The notes under the pieces are model-generated. The model made no database searches, was not told the origin of the DNA, and worked only from the letters and a program-made list of their open reading frames with translations. The translations under genes were made by a program, and so were the position numbers. Shown piece after piece: positions 24,381-36,483 of a stretch of DNA of 64,000 nt; position 1 is the stretch's first letter; each line of letters opens with the position of its first letter. Origin of the DNA: Corinectria fuckeliana (taxonomy: Eukaryota > Ascomycota > Sordariomycetes > Hypocreales > Nectriaceae); NCBI GenBank assembly GCA_019137255.1, contig WPDH01000255.1:49504-113503 (forward strand), read 5' to 3'.

Positions 24381-24615
24381 GGTGAAGATGGGTTCAAACA
24401 GCGAAGGGAGTTATTCAGCTATGAGTCTCAGAGAACCTCATGTTAAGGTGTTGGTGCCAGTCTTTTATGGAAAATCTGTGGACATGGAACAAGGTAGATG
24501 CGATAAATAGTCAGCCGATTGCCAAGAGACCACTACGTTGAGTGGTGGAAAGTCGGATGGCGAGAGTTTAATTTTCATACAATGAGTACATATCACCCGT
24601 ATTAATCACCTCCTT

Positions 24616-24629
24616 CCGGTTAGCTCCCG
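24616..24629 (-). promoter_or_regulatory. putative AmyR site (CGG-N8-CGG)
   Basis: The plus strand reads CCG, eight bases, CCG; on the amylase strand this is CGG-N8-CGG, the consensus for the Zn2Cys6 starch regulator AmyR. It lies 236 bases before the amylase start. One short match can be chance. Confidence 0.5.
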
Positions 24630-26208
24630 ATAAAGGACCGAAATCAAGAAAATGGCCAAGATGCATGTGAAATGCGGAGGGCAAGCTAAGTGCGGGGGAT
24701 GTCGATCCTAACAAGCCTTGTCGGTCCAGGATGGTTTGATGTGGTTTAAGCTGAAATGGGCATTCTTTAACAAGGATTAGATGTGATGGATGATCTGGAA
24801 TGCAGGTGAGCAAGAGACGAGTTATGAGTGGGATCTACATCCTGGGGCAGAGTAAAGACGAGGTAGTACGATGCTTAGAAGACCTGAGATGAGTAGTAAG
24901 ATGGAGGCCGAGCACACCAAAGCTGCTGGATAGAAGCCAAAGGTTCAAGGTGGTACTATAAAGAGTTTCGTTTGGATACGTAGGAGCGAAAAAGGGAGGT
25001 GAATAAACAGCTCGCTAATCAAGTTCCCTTCATGTGCTACCAAACCCTCATCCCTATTTCTCATTAGGGAGCTCAGATAGCCGTGGCTGTTGACAACAGC
25101 TACCAGAGTGGCAGTAGCGAGTGCGGTAGAATACAACATGCCGTCTAGGAAAGCCTCGATGAAGATTTTGCTTCGAAATGAGTGAGACGGTAGTGTTTGG
25201 ACATTGTAGAGCTCGAACACGGAGCGCGTTTTATATGATCGCACTCACCAAGCTATCAGGCATTTCACGAGGCAGAGCAGTCTTCTCTTCTTTGTCGCCA
25301 AAGCCGTCTCTGGTGATTCTCTTGGCATGAGTGGATAGAACCGATTTATCGCCTCCCACTGAGCTGTTCCGCCGGGTTCCACGAGTCATTCCCGAGGAGC
25401 TCGAAGATGAATGCATACCGCCGTGATTAAGCGGAAAAGCCATGCTCGCACCATTCCCACCTATAGTCCGCTGTATCGACTTACCATCTCGGACCACGGG
25501 GTTGTGATGCCGTTCGGGTTCATGTCGGTCGGTGCCTTCGCGGCACTACAGCAATAGCCTCTCCCGCAGAAAACGACATCGACACGAGCGCTCACGATGT
25601 CAGTCAGGACTATCGCCTAGAGGAATTGGCCGAGTGCGGGGATCCCCAGAAAAATAATCGGGGAATACTCAGATCCGGGGCTAGCGTGATGCTGGAAGAC
25701 GTCACGGCATTCTATCACAAGAGATTGAAACCATCTGTTTCGTGCAGGCGCATTCTTCAGCTCAAAGGATTAATAGCTGGGAGCCACAAAGCCAACCCTG
25801 GTCCAAAGTGCGGACTCTCCGCCTTCTCTGGCCGAGTTAGGACGGGACCTCCGGTTGCCCCTGCGGCCTGCGTGTGGTCTGATGCAACGCAACGTCCCGA
25901 GGGTTGGCACGAGGTTTGAGCGTCACGGATCACGAGACTTTAAACACGTCGTTGTCGGTCCGGGATGGGAAACTTCCATAATAGGTCTAATCTCTTCCAA
26001 GTCTTCACCTCGCTTGCTACATAGTCTTCATGTACATCAAGGCCCGACTTCCTCTGATGCCTTTTCTAGGCTAGCCGGCCACAGTTCTCTTGATTATCCA
26101 GATAGTCAGCTTCTTCAGCTCCCTCACCAATGAAATCTGCATGGTTCTGTGCCTCCCACGATCACCCACCGTTCACTACAGAGAACAGAGCCTCGCAACG
26201 CTGCAAGG
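24630..26208. other. intergenic stretch with doubtful small ORFs
   Basis: Two minus-strand frames, 25497-25231 and 25244-24945, could form a small spliced gene, since the first contains Ser-rich text and a GTGAGT after DSL. No family is recognisable and the second frame looks non-coding. I do not call a gene. The rest shows nothing specific. Confidence 0.35.
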
Positions 26209-28089
26209 TTACTCTACCAATATTGTTTCAGTCCGGTGGCCACAGAGCGACAACGCTTCACCATCCATCATGCCATTTAGATAGCACTCCCCTACCAAAG
26301 TGTATGTTCCCCGTCCCGTGGGCCTAACCACACAAGGCACCCTACTTCCCAGGATCACACATATCACATCTCCTGTTCGCGCCCGTCGCGGCATCTGCCC
26401 TAGTCTACCCTCCACGGTGGCGGCGAAACTCATCCCGTTGGCGGCAAATGTCTTGAGCGAAGACTCGACGGGCAGTAGACGCACCAGCTTATCGCGGTGC
26501 CACTGGGTGCTGCCGAACCGGTGGCATTCGTCCACGTAGGTCATGTAGTCGGCGAAGATAGAGGCCATGTCAGGCCCCATGCGAACACGGTTCCGGTGCA
26601 GCTCGCAGGTCATGGTCTGCCAGAATTGCTGGAACCGGAAGGGAGAAATCTGGGAGCTCCCGGCGGCCATGGTGCAGCAGCGTTTGAGCCAGTGAGATGT
26701 TTCTGGGATGGCGAGGTGGTTGTTTCTTGTCTCGAGTAGGAGAGGCGGCGGCTGGGTCTGAGGTAGCATGAGAGAAAGGGAAGTCGTAGAAGGGACGCGA
26801 GTAAGCTCCTCCGTCTCGAGGTCGGCGATGGCGTCGATGATGATCCCTTGGCATTGTAGGACTTTGTCGTCGACGATGGTGAAAGGCTCCGAGACTGAGC
26901 CGCCCGCTGCAAACGGGCGGTTCTCTGCCTCGGTTGTCAAAGGAAATGCCGAGAGTAAGTTGCTCTGGTCCGGACACGAAAGATCGGGCACCCAAGAAGG
27001 AAGAGCCGGGTCACGCTCATCCGTGCAGCTGAGCCCCAAGACGTCCCACCTGCCAGCCTTCAACTGTCGAGCAGTAAATTCGGTAAAAACGGCTGTTTTG
27101 TTCTTACTGTAGTCCGGCAAGGCTTGGCCCTTCGAGTCCTCAGAAAGGAACCCCAAAATGGAATAAACATGATCTCGCGGATCAGAGCAGAAGAAGTTGC
27201 GGGTTGCTCTCACAAAGCCAAGAGGGCCACCGAGCATCTCCAAGCCTGTAGCCCATGGCTCCCTGAGTACAGATATCAGTGAGCAGTTGGCCAACGCTAT
27301 ATGGAGGAGCGGACCAAATGTCTCAGCCTCTGCCTTGGTAGTCAACGTCATCGCAGCCTCCATGCCCGGAAATGCCAGGTACGTGGCCAGGGTCCCAAGA
27401 TGACGAAGAGGATACGATTCATTCCCACAGATGGCAACAGCGTCACGGGAGAAGTACACCTCCTGAATGACCCATTTCCTCCTAAACCATGGACGACGAA
27501 GCAGATGGAACAGAGAAGTCCAGTCATGCGTGTAAAAGTTGTCCTCTCCCCGTCGAAGAAGCTCACCGAAATGCGCGTTCCACTGTGAAGAAAAGTCGCT
27601 CCCCCATTCGGCCATCTTGTCGTCGTCGGGGACAAGGCTCAGGCCAGCTTCAATAGTCGCAGCCAAGCCGTCGAGCTCTGGCGTCTTCTCCCCTAGCCAG
27701 ATGAGCACCCTCTCGGCGCGGCTGAAGATGGCTCGCATCATGGCTACCTGGGCGCTTCGCTCCGAGATGCGCTGCTGGTTGATGCACACTGCATCCGCCC
27801 AGAGCCTGCGCGGCTTGTCGGGGAGACGCAGGCTGCGCAAAGCGGACCAGAGGTTCGTTGTTACATGGATGGACTGCTCTTTGCAGTAGACGGGCTTGAT
27901 GTCAGTCGCGTCGCCCCAGGCGTACGAGATTGCTTCAAAGCTTTGCGCGCCGTCGTCGAGGTTTACATGCTCGATGGAGCAGCAGACTTTGTCGTCGTTG
28001 TCCGCTGCTGCCGGGTGTAAAATAATAACGCGAACATCGCGGGGTTTGACGAGGGGTGTGTAAATATATGGGCTCATTAGTTGCTCCAT
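26209..28089 (-). CDS. HET-domain protein 1 (heterokaryon-incompatibility type)
   Basis: A single exon of 626 residues from the ATG at 28089; an in-frame ATG at 28191 would add 34 residues. The N-terminal half is a HET domain: FEAISYAWGD, RRLWADAVCINQ, QVAMMRAIFSRAERVLIWLGE in the canonical order. HET proteins are TIR-like effectors that can trigger cell death upon non-self recognition, although most paralogues are uncharacterised. The C-terminus has the usual GDVICVILGSRVP...YTLVGECYLNG closing block. No second partner domain is evident. A second HET gene lies 1.4 kb away on the same strand, so a small HET cluster exists here. Confidence 0.9.
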   Translation of the reverse strand: MEQLMSPYIYTPLVKPRDVRVIILHPAAADNDDKVCCSIEHVNLDDGAQSFEAISYAWGDATDIKPVYCKEQSIHVTTNLWSALRSLRLPDKPRRLWADAVCINQQRISERSAQVAMMRAIFSRAERVLIWLGEKTPELDGLAATIEAGLSLVPDDDKMAEWGSDFSSQWNAHFGELLRRGEDNFYTHDWTSLFHLLRRPWFRRKWVIQEVYFSRDAVAICGNESYPLRHLGTLATYLAFPGMEAAMTLTTKAEAETFGPLLHIALANCSLISVLREPWATGLEMLGGPLGFVRATRNFFCSDPRDHVYSILGFLSEDSKGQALPDYSKNKTAVFTEFTARQLKAGRWDVLGLSCTDERDPALPSWVPDLSCPDQSNLLSAFPLTTEAENRPFAAGGSVSEPFTIVDDKVLQCQGIIIDAIADLETEELTRVPSTTSLSLMLPQTQPPPLLLETRNNHLAIPETSHWLKRCCTMAAGSSQISPFRFQQFWQTMTCELHRNRVRMGPDMASIFADYMTYVDECHRFGSTQWHRDKLVRLLPVESSLKTFAANGMSFAATVEGRLGQMPRRARTGDVICVILGSRVPCVVRPTGRGTYTLVGECYLNGMMDGEALSLCGHRTETILVE

Positions 28090-28191
28090 GGAATACTTGC
28101 CAGGCTCGGATGAAACTTGGATCCCCAACGTGCTTGTTTGATCTAAGTGCAGTGCCGTAGCACCTCTTCCTAGTCGGCATTTGCCGTTCAT

Positions 28192-29487
28192 TTAGTATGT
28201 GATGATGTCTTACTCTTGTTGATGCTCTTCCCTTCATCGGCGGAGCCTCATCGAGTCTACCTTACAAGTGGCAGTACACGTCGCATGGGCACCCGGTTAA
28301 GCGGGGTAATAATCATCCGACCGTGAGGCCGAGGGGACGACCAGTCAGATAGTTACCAGGCCAACGATTGGATGTACAGTACAATTGCCAACATACTAGC
28401 AATCTAATCCTTCTTGCCTCGGACGGAATCACTGGCTACCATCTCAAAGCATGTTGCCGGCATGGCAACATCGGCCTTTGTTCACGAATGGTTGAATTCC
28501 ATCAATCGATTGGCAGCACCAATTCTAGCTTGGGGATCCACACAATAGCTGCGTTTCTCGATTATACAAAGACATGGACGGCAACGGTCTATTAGCCATG
28601 GTTTAAGAAACATGTACTCGACTAGTGGATAGAGATGCTACTCCTAAGAGCACCTATCCTAACACTAAGACTAAATGTACTTATCCTCAAGCTGATGCTA
28701 ATTGGTATTAAGGTATCAGCTGGTATAAAAACTAATCGTGTTTATTGCCAACCCTATCACAGTCACCACCAACGGCTAAGGCTAAATAGTTGGAAGTTTT
28801 GGTCCTCTCACTGCCTCTGTTCAGGAAGTAAACCCCGGCTTCGGGCCGGTCAGGTAGCGAGTGGTGGCTGGCTGAGACAAACGCCCGGTTGAATAGCGTA
28901 TAAAACGCAGCAACCGCTCGGCTGCAGGTCCATTAAATCAGACCGAGTATGTACAGAGACTCAGCCACAAGCACTCAACAGTTCCTCATGTAGCAGTGAT
29001 CCTAGCTATTATTTCTCACCGATAGATGATAGTCCGGTGGGCTGTTTAGGAACGTATGCCGCCTCACTCGATAAGCAGGGTTAACACCATCCCAATTCTG
29101 CGCCTAGCATTCTGTCTCTGGTAAATTACATATGCCAAGTATCATGCGGGCTAAGCCAAAGAAGGCTAACTCTAGGAATTCCTACCCAGCCCCTCAATGG
29201 CTATTGGATGTGTATATTCATTCTACTTATGTACCTGTGCTCAACAGACAAGTGCGGCCAGTAGGCGTAGTGAGACGAGGCTCTGTCACGTTGGAACAAA
29301 ACCTCCTACCTGTATCTGTCCTCGCTTCCTCTTCACCTTTCTCGTTTCCTCTCCTTCTCATGGCCAATCAATATCTAAGAGGGTTGCCTGGTATCCTATC
29401 CGGCCAATTCAGCCCTTGGTACGACATGCATAGCCCACGTAGTTGAGCAAGTCCACATGAAAGAGGCGATGAAAATCGTCAGGAATC
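28192..29487. other. intergenic between two HET genes
   Basis: No gene supported. The segment 28.63-28.75 kb is rich in CTAAG/CTAAT words and may be RIP-altered repeat debris. Confidence 0.4.
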
Positions 29488-31552
29488 TTATTGCAACACA
29501 AATTCTCTTGCCAAGGATCCTCTTAAAATATCGGAAATACTACCAGTCGCTTTAACCACCGCAGGCGTCAGAATCTGGAACCCTCCACCTGAGTCTTTCA
29601 TCACACTTGGAGACGAAGCCCCCACGAACTTGACGATGATGTCTCCGGCAGATACCCGTCCATAGGCGTACCCCAAGATTCCGCTATCAGTCGTGAACAT
29701 GGACCTGTTAATCCAAAGCCCCTTAACAAGTCGATAAAAGCCGGATGCAGACGCCAGTGAGCGGAACAGCAAAACGTCACACTCATCCTCTCGCCACGTC
29801 TCATGGTCCAGCCCGGGCTCTGACAGAATCACGTCCACTGCCGCATAGAAATCAGCCCCGATGTACGAGACTATGCCAGAATGCTGGCGAATATCACTCT
29901 TGATATTCACAAGGGTCCTCCGCGCTCGGCCGAAAATGTACTGTTGATTCTGCGGGCATGATTTTGCAGCGAAGATGCAACGCAAACCTTGTAGCCCTTT
30001 CATGAATGATGACTTGGGTTGAGTCGGGCTACATGTGAGTAGCAGCCGGCAGAGTCGGTCTTCAAACTCATCCCCCTCGGCAGTCCCTGAACAGACTCGT
30101 CGAAACATCTTAATGGTCTCTGCTCCGTGCCTCCTCCTTGCCAGTTCGTATTGGACAGACGATCGAGGTGCAGCAAGAACGTCAGCTTGAGCCTGCACTC
30201 TACTGACGTCGTCAAAAACGTGATCAACCACGCCTAAAACCTGGCCTTTGAAGGTCAATTCCTTGTAATCTGTACTGGTCTTGATCAGGGGAACTTCCTG
30301 CTCCGATGGCCCATCCCAATGAGAAGGAATATCCCGATCTGCAGGATCGAGGAGAATGTGGCCAAGGTCGCTCAAGACATCATCGGACCATCTATAGTCG
30401 TCGCTCCAGTCTGGCACCCAGGATGGGAGATCGTCTCGCCGGCTCAGGCTCCATAGGTTATCTAGCGGCCATAGAGAAGCGTCTTGTTGCATGATGGCAA
30501 CGGTAGCTCGACTGTATACCTCAGATATTGATTGAGTATAGTCCGGGGTTGGCATAGACTTCCCCACGCTTGAAGAAAGACCATACAGCCCAAATATCTT
30601 GTCTTTAGGATTTGTGGCGTGTCTGATCCTCGAGTGATGGACCATTCTTGAAAGTGCTCCATCACTCCCGGAAGCTGTCGCATTCGATGCTTCTTCATCC
30701 AAGAGTTCTTTGAAGTCTGAGCATGCATAGAAACAGTTGACAAAATTCCGAATTCCCTTGCTAGATAGGGGAAAAGAGGCTTGTATCAGACCAAAGGCTT
30801 GGCATAGCGACTCCCAGGCCATAGATTGATCCCCGCACATGACGGTTGCGTGGTTCGCGAGCAGTAGCTCCTGAAGAGTCCACATTCTCTCAAACCAGGG
30901 TCGATTAAGGAGACGTTCAATGATGTCTTGGGCGGCTGCCACCTCTGATGTTTTCCATTTAGCATCTGTGGCAAAGTCAGCGCCCACCCTATTGCATCAT
31001 TCATGACACAATCACAAGCCACTAACCACATTGTTCCATGAACCTGGCGCAAATCCGGTCTCTTGTCTCTTCCCAAAAGTCATCGCGTATCAGATACAAA
31101 CGCTTCAAGTGCAACAGTAGCGCTTTGGTCTTCTCATCACCTTCGCCGAGCCAAATCAGAACATTGGAGGCAGCCGAATAGATATCACCCATCATGGCGA
31201 CTTGGGCGTTTCTTTCCGGAGTTCCTGCAGTTGTTTGGTCGATACAAATGCTGTCGACCCAGAGGCTTCGTCGCCTTGAAGGCCATCTCAGCTGTCTTAG
31301 CGCTGCGTCGCAGTTGGCTGTAATGGGTAAAGAAGCTGTCCCGATGCTAAGAGTGTGCGTAGAGCTTGGCTGGCCCCAGACGTAGGAGAGCGCCTCGAAC
31401 CGAGCAGACGGCTGGGCTTGAGACGTGCAGGACCTCTGTATGTCGCACACTTTCAAGGTCCCGACTAGAGCCTCAGATTTGTCCTCAGCAGGGTGCAGGA
31501 CCATAAGTCTTGTTTCAGACTTGCTACCCAAGGGGATGTGCTGATAGGTCAT
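29488..31552 (-). CDS. HET-domain protein 2
   Basis: Two exons (31552-31027, 30965-29488) encode 667 residues. The intron has a GTTAGT donor, a GCTGAC branch site and a CACAG acceptor; this acceptor rather than the nearer ATAG keeps frame. HET landmarks are FEALSYVWGQ, RRSLWVDSICIDQ and QVAMMGDIYSAASNVLIWLGEGD, followed after the intron by RPWFERMWTLQELLLA and, further on, NPKDKIFGLYGL. It starts at the ATG before TYQHIPLGS because HET proteins typically begin with a short tyrosine-containing segment; the frame stays open upstream to 31750. Likely a non-self recognition or death effector, inferred from family only. It is not a close copy of HET protein 1 outside the domain. Confidence 0.88.
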
Positions 31553-31750
31553 GCTGGCTGTCAGGGTTAACGAATCAACTATATCACAGAAAGACCCTTG
31601 GGAAGAAACAAAGGGCTGCAAGTCAATTTGGTTTGGGATGCAGTTGCGGAAGAGCTGAGAATCTGAACCCCTCGTTCCACAGCCAATCCGAGGTGTCCAC
31701 GTAGTTCTGCCTGATAACAGAAGTACTACGGCAGCATAAAGTCCTCTCAA

Positions 31751-32606
31751 AGAGGGTATCGACTAGGGTGCACCGAGAGGTGGCTTAAAAGCTACTTTAC
31801 GCTCAACTCTACTATTATTTTTATTGCATTAAGACTACCTACTATTTATATTACCCAATTTATCACGAGATTCGTATGTGTGGCGATAAAACTTCACGAG
31901 GTGATTAGCCACGCCTATACCTCATGGTTTCTAACAGAATCATAGATTCGCTCGTAGCCGCGATTTGATGCAAAAAATCAGCGACATTGCCAATTCCTCT
32001 TGAGACAATATGCATTAGCTTCAATCGTAGGTTCGTTATCCCAAGCTAGTTTGAAGGAACAGATCGATGATTAATGGAAATAAACTGCTGGTCCTTTGAC
32101 TCTCCCTCGCAATATGACAAGGCGAAGTGCTTCGGGGCGTCGTGAAGTTGCAGGCCAGGAATCATTCCAATGGTCGACAGCATGATACAAGCATTTAAGT
32201 TAAGTGATGAGGGAGAGCTATCAAGCTTTTATGTGCACCTGGAGCTATAGCTTGCCGCTTAATACTAGTAGGGAATGCTGCTTTGTTCTTTTGCTAAATA
32301 CAATATCGGCGGGATGTAGCATAAGCACCGTGGCAAAGACACGTCCTCTTTATACTTGTTAGTTTGCGGTTTGATTGCTGATTCCCTGGCCCGTTGTCAC
32401 CACTATAAGTAAGTAATTGTGTATTTCGCCCAGGCAGACCTCCCTTTTCAGAGGGGCAAAGAACGTGTGCTCGTCCCGCCCAGGTGGCTGACGTCTGTGC
32501 CTAGCATTATAGAGTAGTTATGCAAGAACCTCAGCAATTAACCTTTCCAACCCTTGTGGCCTGTACTGCGCGACGCTCTTGTTTTTAAAACCTACCGGGT
32601 ACATGT
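31751..32606. other. intergenic, AT-enriched
   Basis: No gene supported. The first 150 bases after the HET gene start are AT-rich with TA-stop-rich words, suggesting local RIP debris. Confidence 0.4.
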
Positions 32607-32862
32607 ACTCGTAGGTCAAGTCTGCGGGTCCCTCCGAGTAGCCTTCTAACTTAGTGAAGTGGTCAGGGGTGTTTTTGGTGACTGAGGGGTCCTGTCACAT
32701 CACAACTTGGAGCTTCGAAATAGTTACTGTGATAGATGCTAGAAATTGCAGTGACGATTTCGAATCCCAAATTGTGAGGTGACAATTTCAGGAAACCCTT
32801 TGGCCTTGTAGGTAGTCACTAAGTAGGTTACCCGGAGGGACTCGCAGACTTAACCTACGAGT
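32607..32862. mobile_element. foldback/MITE-like palindromic element
   Basis: The first half (32607-32734) and the reverse complement of the second half (32735-32862) align over nearly their full length. Matching blocks include ACTCGTAGGTYAAGTCTGCG, GTCCCTCCG, CTTAGTGA and TTCGAAAT. The arms differ by substitutions and a few small gaps, so this is an aged inverted repeat with almost no spacer. It codes for nothing. It lies 164 bases upstream of the F-box gene start and could affect its promoter. Ends are approximate; target-site duplication not identified. Confidence 0.75.
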
Positions 32863-33025
32863 GGCAAGCTTCTTGGACCTCTATGCAGCAATGAGTCATG
32901 ACTCACTTTATGTAGAGCTATAAATTGAGCCCCCGGCTCGTATCTTGAGGAAGAATTTATTTCATTCTGCTATTCTAAAATACATCATCTCAAGTCCGTG
33001 GCTGCAGATACATTCGCTCTGTACC

Positions 33026-34941
33026 ATGTCTCCCGTCGCGATGGATGTGGCGACCGACCCCGTGCAGTTCGAGTCGCCATCATCAATCACCAATACCACT
33101 TCATGGGCCTCACTGCCAGTTGAAGTACGCCAACTGATACTGAGCCCGGTGGGCTTGCCCATCTCTGGGAGGCGATATAACGGCCTGGGCTCCTCAAAGG
33201 TGGCTCGGTTCGCTACAGTGTGCTGGGAATGGCAGATGTTCTTTGAGACTTGCACATTTCGGCGTCTTGTTCTTGATCCCGACTCTCTCGGCGAGTTTGA
33301 CACAATCATCAGACGACATGACACTCGTTTAGGGTATATCCGAAAACTCCGGCTTCGGGTTCGGCTCCCAAAGTACGAGTGTCCCGATTGTGATGAACCG
33401 GAGGACGAGACAACACAGCATTGGTATGTTGGGCATCCATATCTCCTACTCTATACTAGTGTACTTCGGTGCTAATCAACCCTCCCAGCAACAACATGAT
33501 ATTCACAACGTGTATTCAGTCCCTATTGGGGACTCTCAAACTGTGGGATCCCGCGAGGCATGGGGCAGAGGGACTGGCACTGATGTTGTCTGCTTCCTCG
33601 CCCAGCGATACAGAGCATCGGTTTGACCGATGCGAAATCAAGGACGGTTATCCATTTCACTACGCCGAAGACCTAGATCTTGCACCTGGCATGGTTGATT
33701 TCCACCGGGCGAACATTGCCGATCAGCTCAACTGTCTTTTTCATCGCGGCTGCCCTCCGCCGTGGCACAGTGAGCATGTCAAAAGGGTGCAGGGAACTCC
33801 GCTCCGTTTGGAACCGCAAAGGGGCGAGCGAGGCCGCTTTATCAGTCAATACAAGAGTCTTCCTGCCGTGCCCATGATCAAAGGACTGGTCATGCGCAGA
33901 CAGTTTCGCAGGGACATTCATGTAAGGACACTGTCTTGGCTAATTGGTCGAAGCTTTGTGGCATTGGAGTGGTTCCGCTTCGAGAGGACTGTTTCCCCGG
34001 AGCCTCGTAAGCAAATTTCCTTTGATCAAGGTATGAAACGCGGACCAGTCTTTACGGCGAGTATTGATGAAGCTAACGCCCCTTTCTCAGGCTTCCAGTT
34101 ACACTTACTGCCCTCCCTGCCGAAAACATTGCGCCAACTCTCCTTCACGCAGTGGGAAATCCCCAGAATTGAGCGCTGTGATGGTCTCGAGGAAGTAGGA
34201 TATGAAATCTCTCCACATGCTCAGGCCTACCTGCCTCGGGAGATGGCAAAGCTTTCTCAAAGACTAGAGCGGTTCTGCCCGCCATGGTAGATGGACACAG
34301 CTGCCTTTCTTCGGGTTGTTATTGAACTGAATGAATCACCTAACATGCTTGAAAGCTCCCTAAAACGCATCATCCTGCGTTGTTTGCTCTTAAACTCAGA
34401 CAGAAGCAGACAAGATTTCGAATCGCTGGTTATCCTCGCAGCCAAAGCGGCTCTGTCGCTTCCCCAACTGGAAGTCATGGAGCTTTGGGGTACCTGTCTT
34501 GACGGAGAGGAAAGCCGCGCATACATCTTCCGGTACAGTTATGAAGACGGTCGAGCCAGTATCGTTTGGAGGAGCTCTGAAGAGACCATGGTGGCTCAGG
34601 CGCGGATCATCGCCAAGTGGGGCGAGGTGGCCCAGAAACACTCGCATTCGACTCTTGCGTACAACGTTGTCCCCTTTGCAGAGACGAAGGCAGAAATCTC
34701 CAAGTCTGATGGAACCTGCATATATCGGCACCTGCTGCTCAAAGATTTGGTGTTTGATCCAATTACGCAGATAATCCTGGAGAACGAGCCTTGTGAATGG
34801 AGCTTGGATGAGAAGAGAGATTCATTGCAGCAAGGTGATCCTCTGAATTCAAATCTCGCAAATCCAAATTCATTCCTTGGACCGGATACCGACCTCGCCT
34901 CACTGCAAGCGGATATCATAGCTTTGGATTGCGGAAATTAA
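33026..34941 (+). pseudogene. F-box protein gene with one in-frame TAG
   Basis: Three exons (33026-33423, 33489-34030, 34091-34941) give a 596-residue product if TAG at 34288-34290 is read through; otherwise 378 residues. The N-terminal WASLPVEVRQLIL resembles an F-box, the Skp1-binding module of SCF ubiquitin ligases. The remainder resembles large fungal F-box proteins of the DUF6546 type (my recollection). The stop lies between PPW and MDTAAFLR, in a strongly conserved-looking stretch, and is one C-to-T change from CAG. The frame stays open and protein-like for another 216 codons, so decay is recent. Intron 2 (34031-34090) is a multiple of three with no stop, so unspliced RNA remains open. 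It could be RIP, a polymorphism or an assembly error. Confidence 0.75.
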
Positions 34942-36483
34942 CGTCTTTGTCCAGCAGCATCATCTTTAATTGTCAAGGGCAGGTTATGCTGCGACTCATG
35001 CCGGGTAGTCTATTGCACTTGCTAGTACTGGTTCAGTTTGCTCTTTCTTAAGCCACTCTTCTTTAGATAGGTGCTATAAGGGTTAAGACCACTCAGTACC
35101 TAGGTTTAACTAACTAATAACCTATTAATATAAGGACTAAAACTGTATAGAAATAACTAGGCAGTCTTATTTATTAGCTAGTCTTTTAGTTATAGGCCTA
35201 CAGATTTTAAGTGCTTTAAGTTAAGTAGCACTCTTATTTTAGCATGTAAAAGTGTACTCTTTAGTAGTATAACTTTTGGTTCAGGGGACTTACATCCTGG
35301 TGCAGACTGGCCTCTGCTAAGTGGGTTGCCGCTTTGAGTAGGAATAGCTACGTTATAAAGGTAGGCATAGTAGGTTCTAGAGCTCTCATACTACTGATGC
35401 ATCGAGTTGATAGCTTCTTGGAGTTCACCGCTACTGGATTTATCAACACAGCAGGTATCGGCTGCCAGCAGGTTGTACCACGTACCACACGATTCTTGCG
35501 ACGGCTAATACATGGGCGCCCAAATGAAGTTGCGCGCTCGGGGCCAAATTGCGCGATAAACATCCAAGACTCGTTACACTTGTTACACTCTTTTAGGCGA
35601 AAGAAGGGGCTGGGGCTGCCGTGACCGTTACATCGTGAGATGGACGCGACCATCGAGGAGATTTGATGGTATGACCGCTACACCAAAAGGTAAGGCACCT
35701 TACACTTGGGCAGGTCATATCTCTCATAATAGGTGGTCACCAACCAACAAGATCCTTATTGAGGGTGGGGATTCGGTGGGTATGACGCGTCGATCATCGA
35801 GAGCCACGAAACCGACCGCAAAAGCCCAGAAAGGTATACAGGCAGCCGCAAGCAAGGCCAGAACGTCAAAGAATGCTAGCGCAGCAGGAATCTGTTCCGC
35901 CTCTATGTCTCGGTGAATCCATAGCATGCTACGGATCGGCCACTCCGCATCATGCGTCTGCGTTGGTATCATCTTGGTCTAGTTGCTATGGCTGTTCGGT
36001 GTCGTTACCACTGCATCGTCAATGGTTCGTGCGTGTTCATCTCGTACCTGGCAGTTTCAGCTAAATGCCTCGTACGGCCCTCCGCAGGTAGCACATGACG
36101 GCTCTGCTACCTGGTGTTGCCTGTGCTGGTGTCCTTGCTGCGCACACCTTCCACATACCTACTCCTTCTTACACGCGAATACTTTATGGCCAATGTTCTA
36201 GCATTTGCAGTACTGAATTGGTCCATGGCACCGCTCAAAGACGTTAGTGCTGGCCGACTCCCCAGCCAGGTGAAAGTATCTCTCCTCGAGGACCATTGAC
36301 CTGCATGTCTTGCCATTCTCCCTATCGCCGAGCTAGTGGATCCTAGCGATCGTTGAATCATTATCTTTACCTAGTGCCTCTACCGTATGATGGTGATTGA
36401 CTCAGGTTGTTCCGTAATGCCGGCAACTTGTCCCCCTGAGCTGACTGTGAAATCCTGATTAGGCTAGTACTGTATCTAATTCA
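34942..36483. other. gene-poor stretch with RIP-like patch
   Basis: From about 35.03 to 35.29 kb the sequence is AT-rich with dense TAG/TAA words, the look of a RIPped repeat fragment. The following kilobase is of normal composition; frames there (for example 35635-35916, plus) have basic low-complexity products and no recognisable domain. No gene called. Confidence 0.4.
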
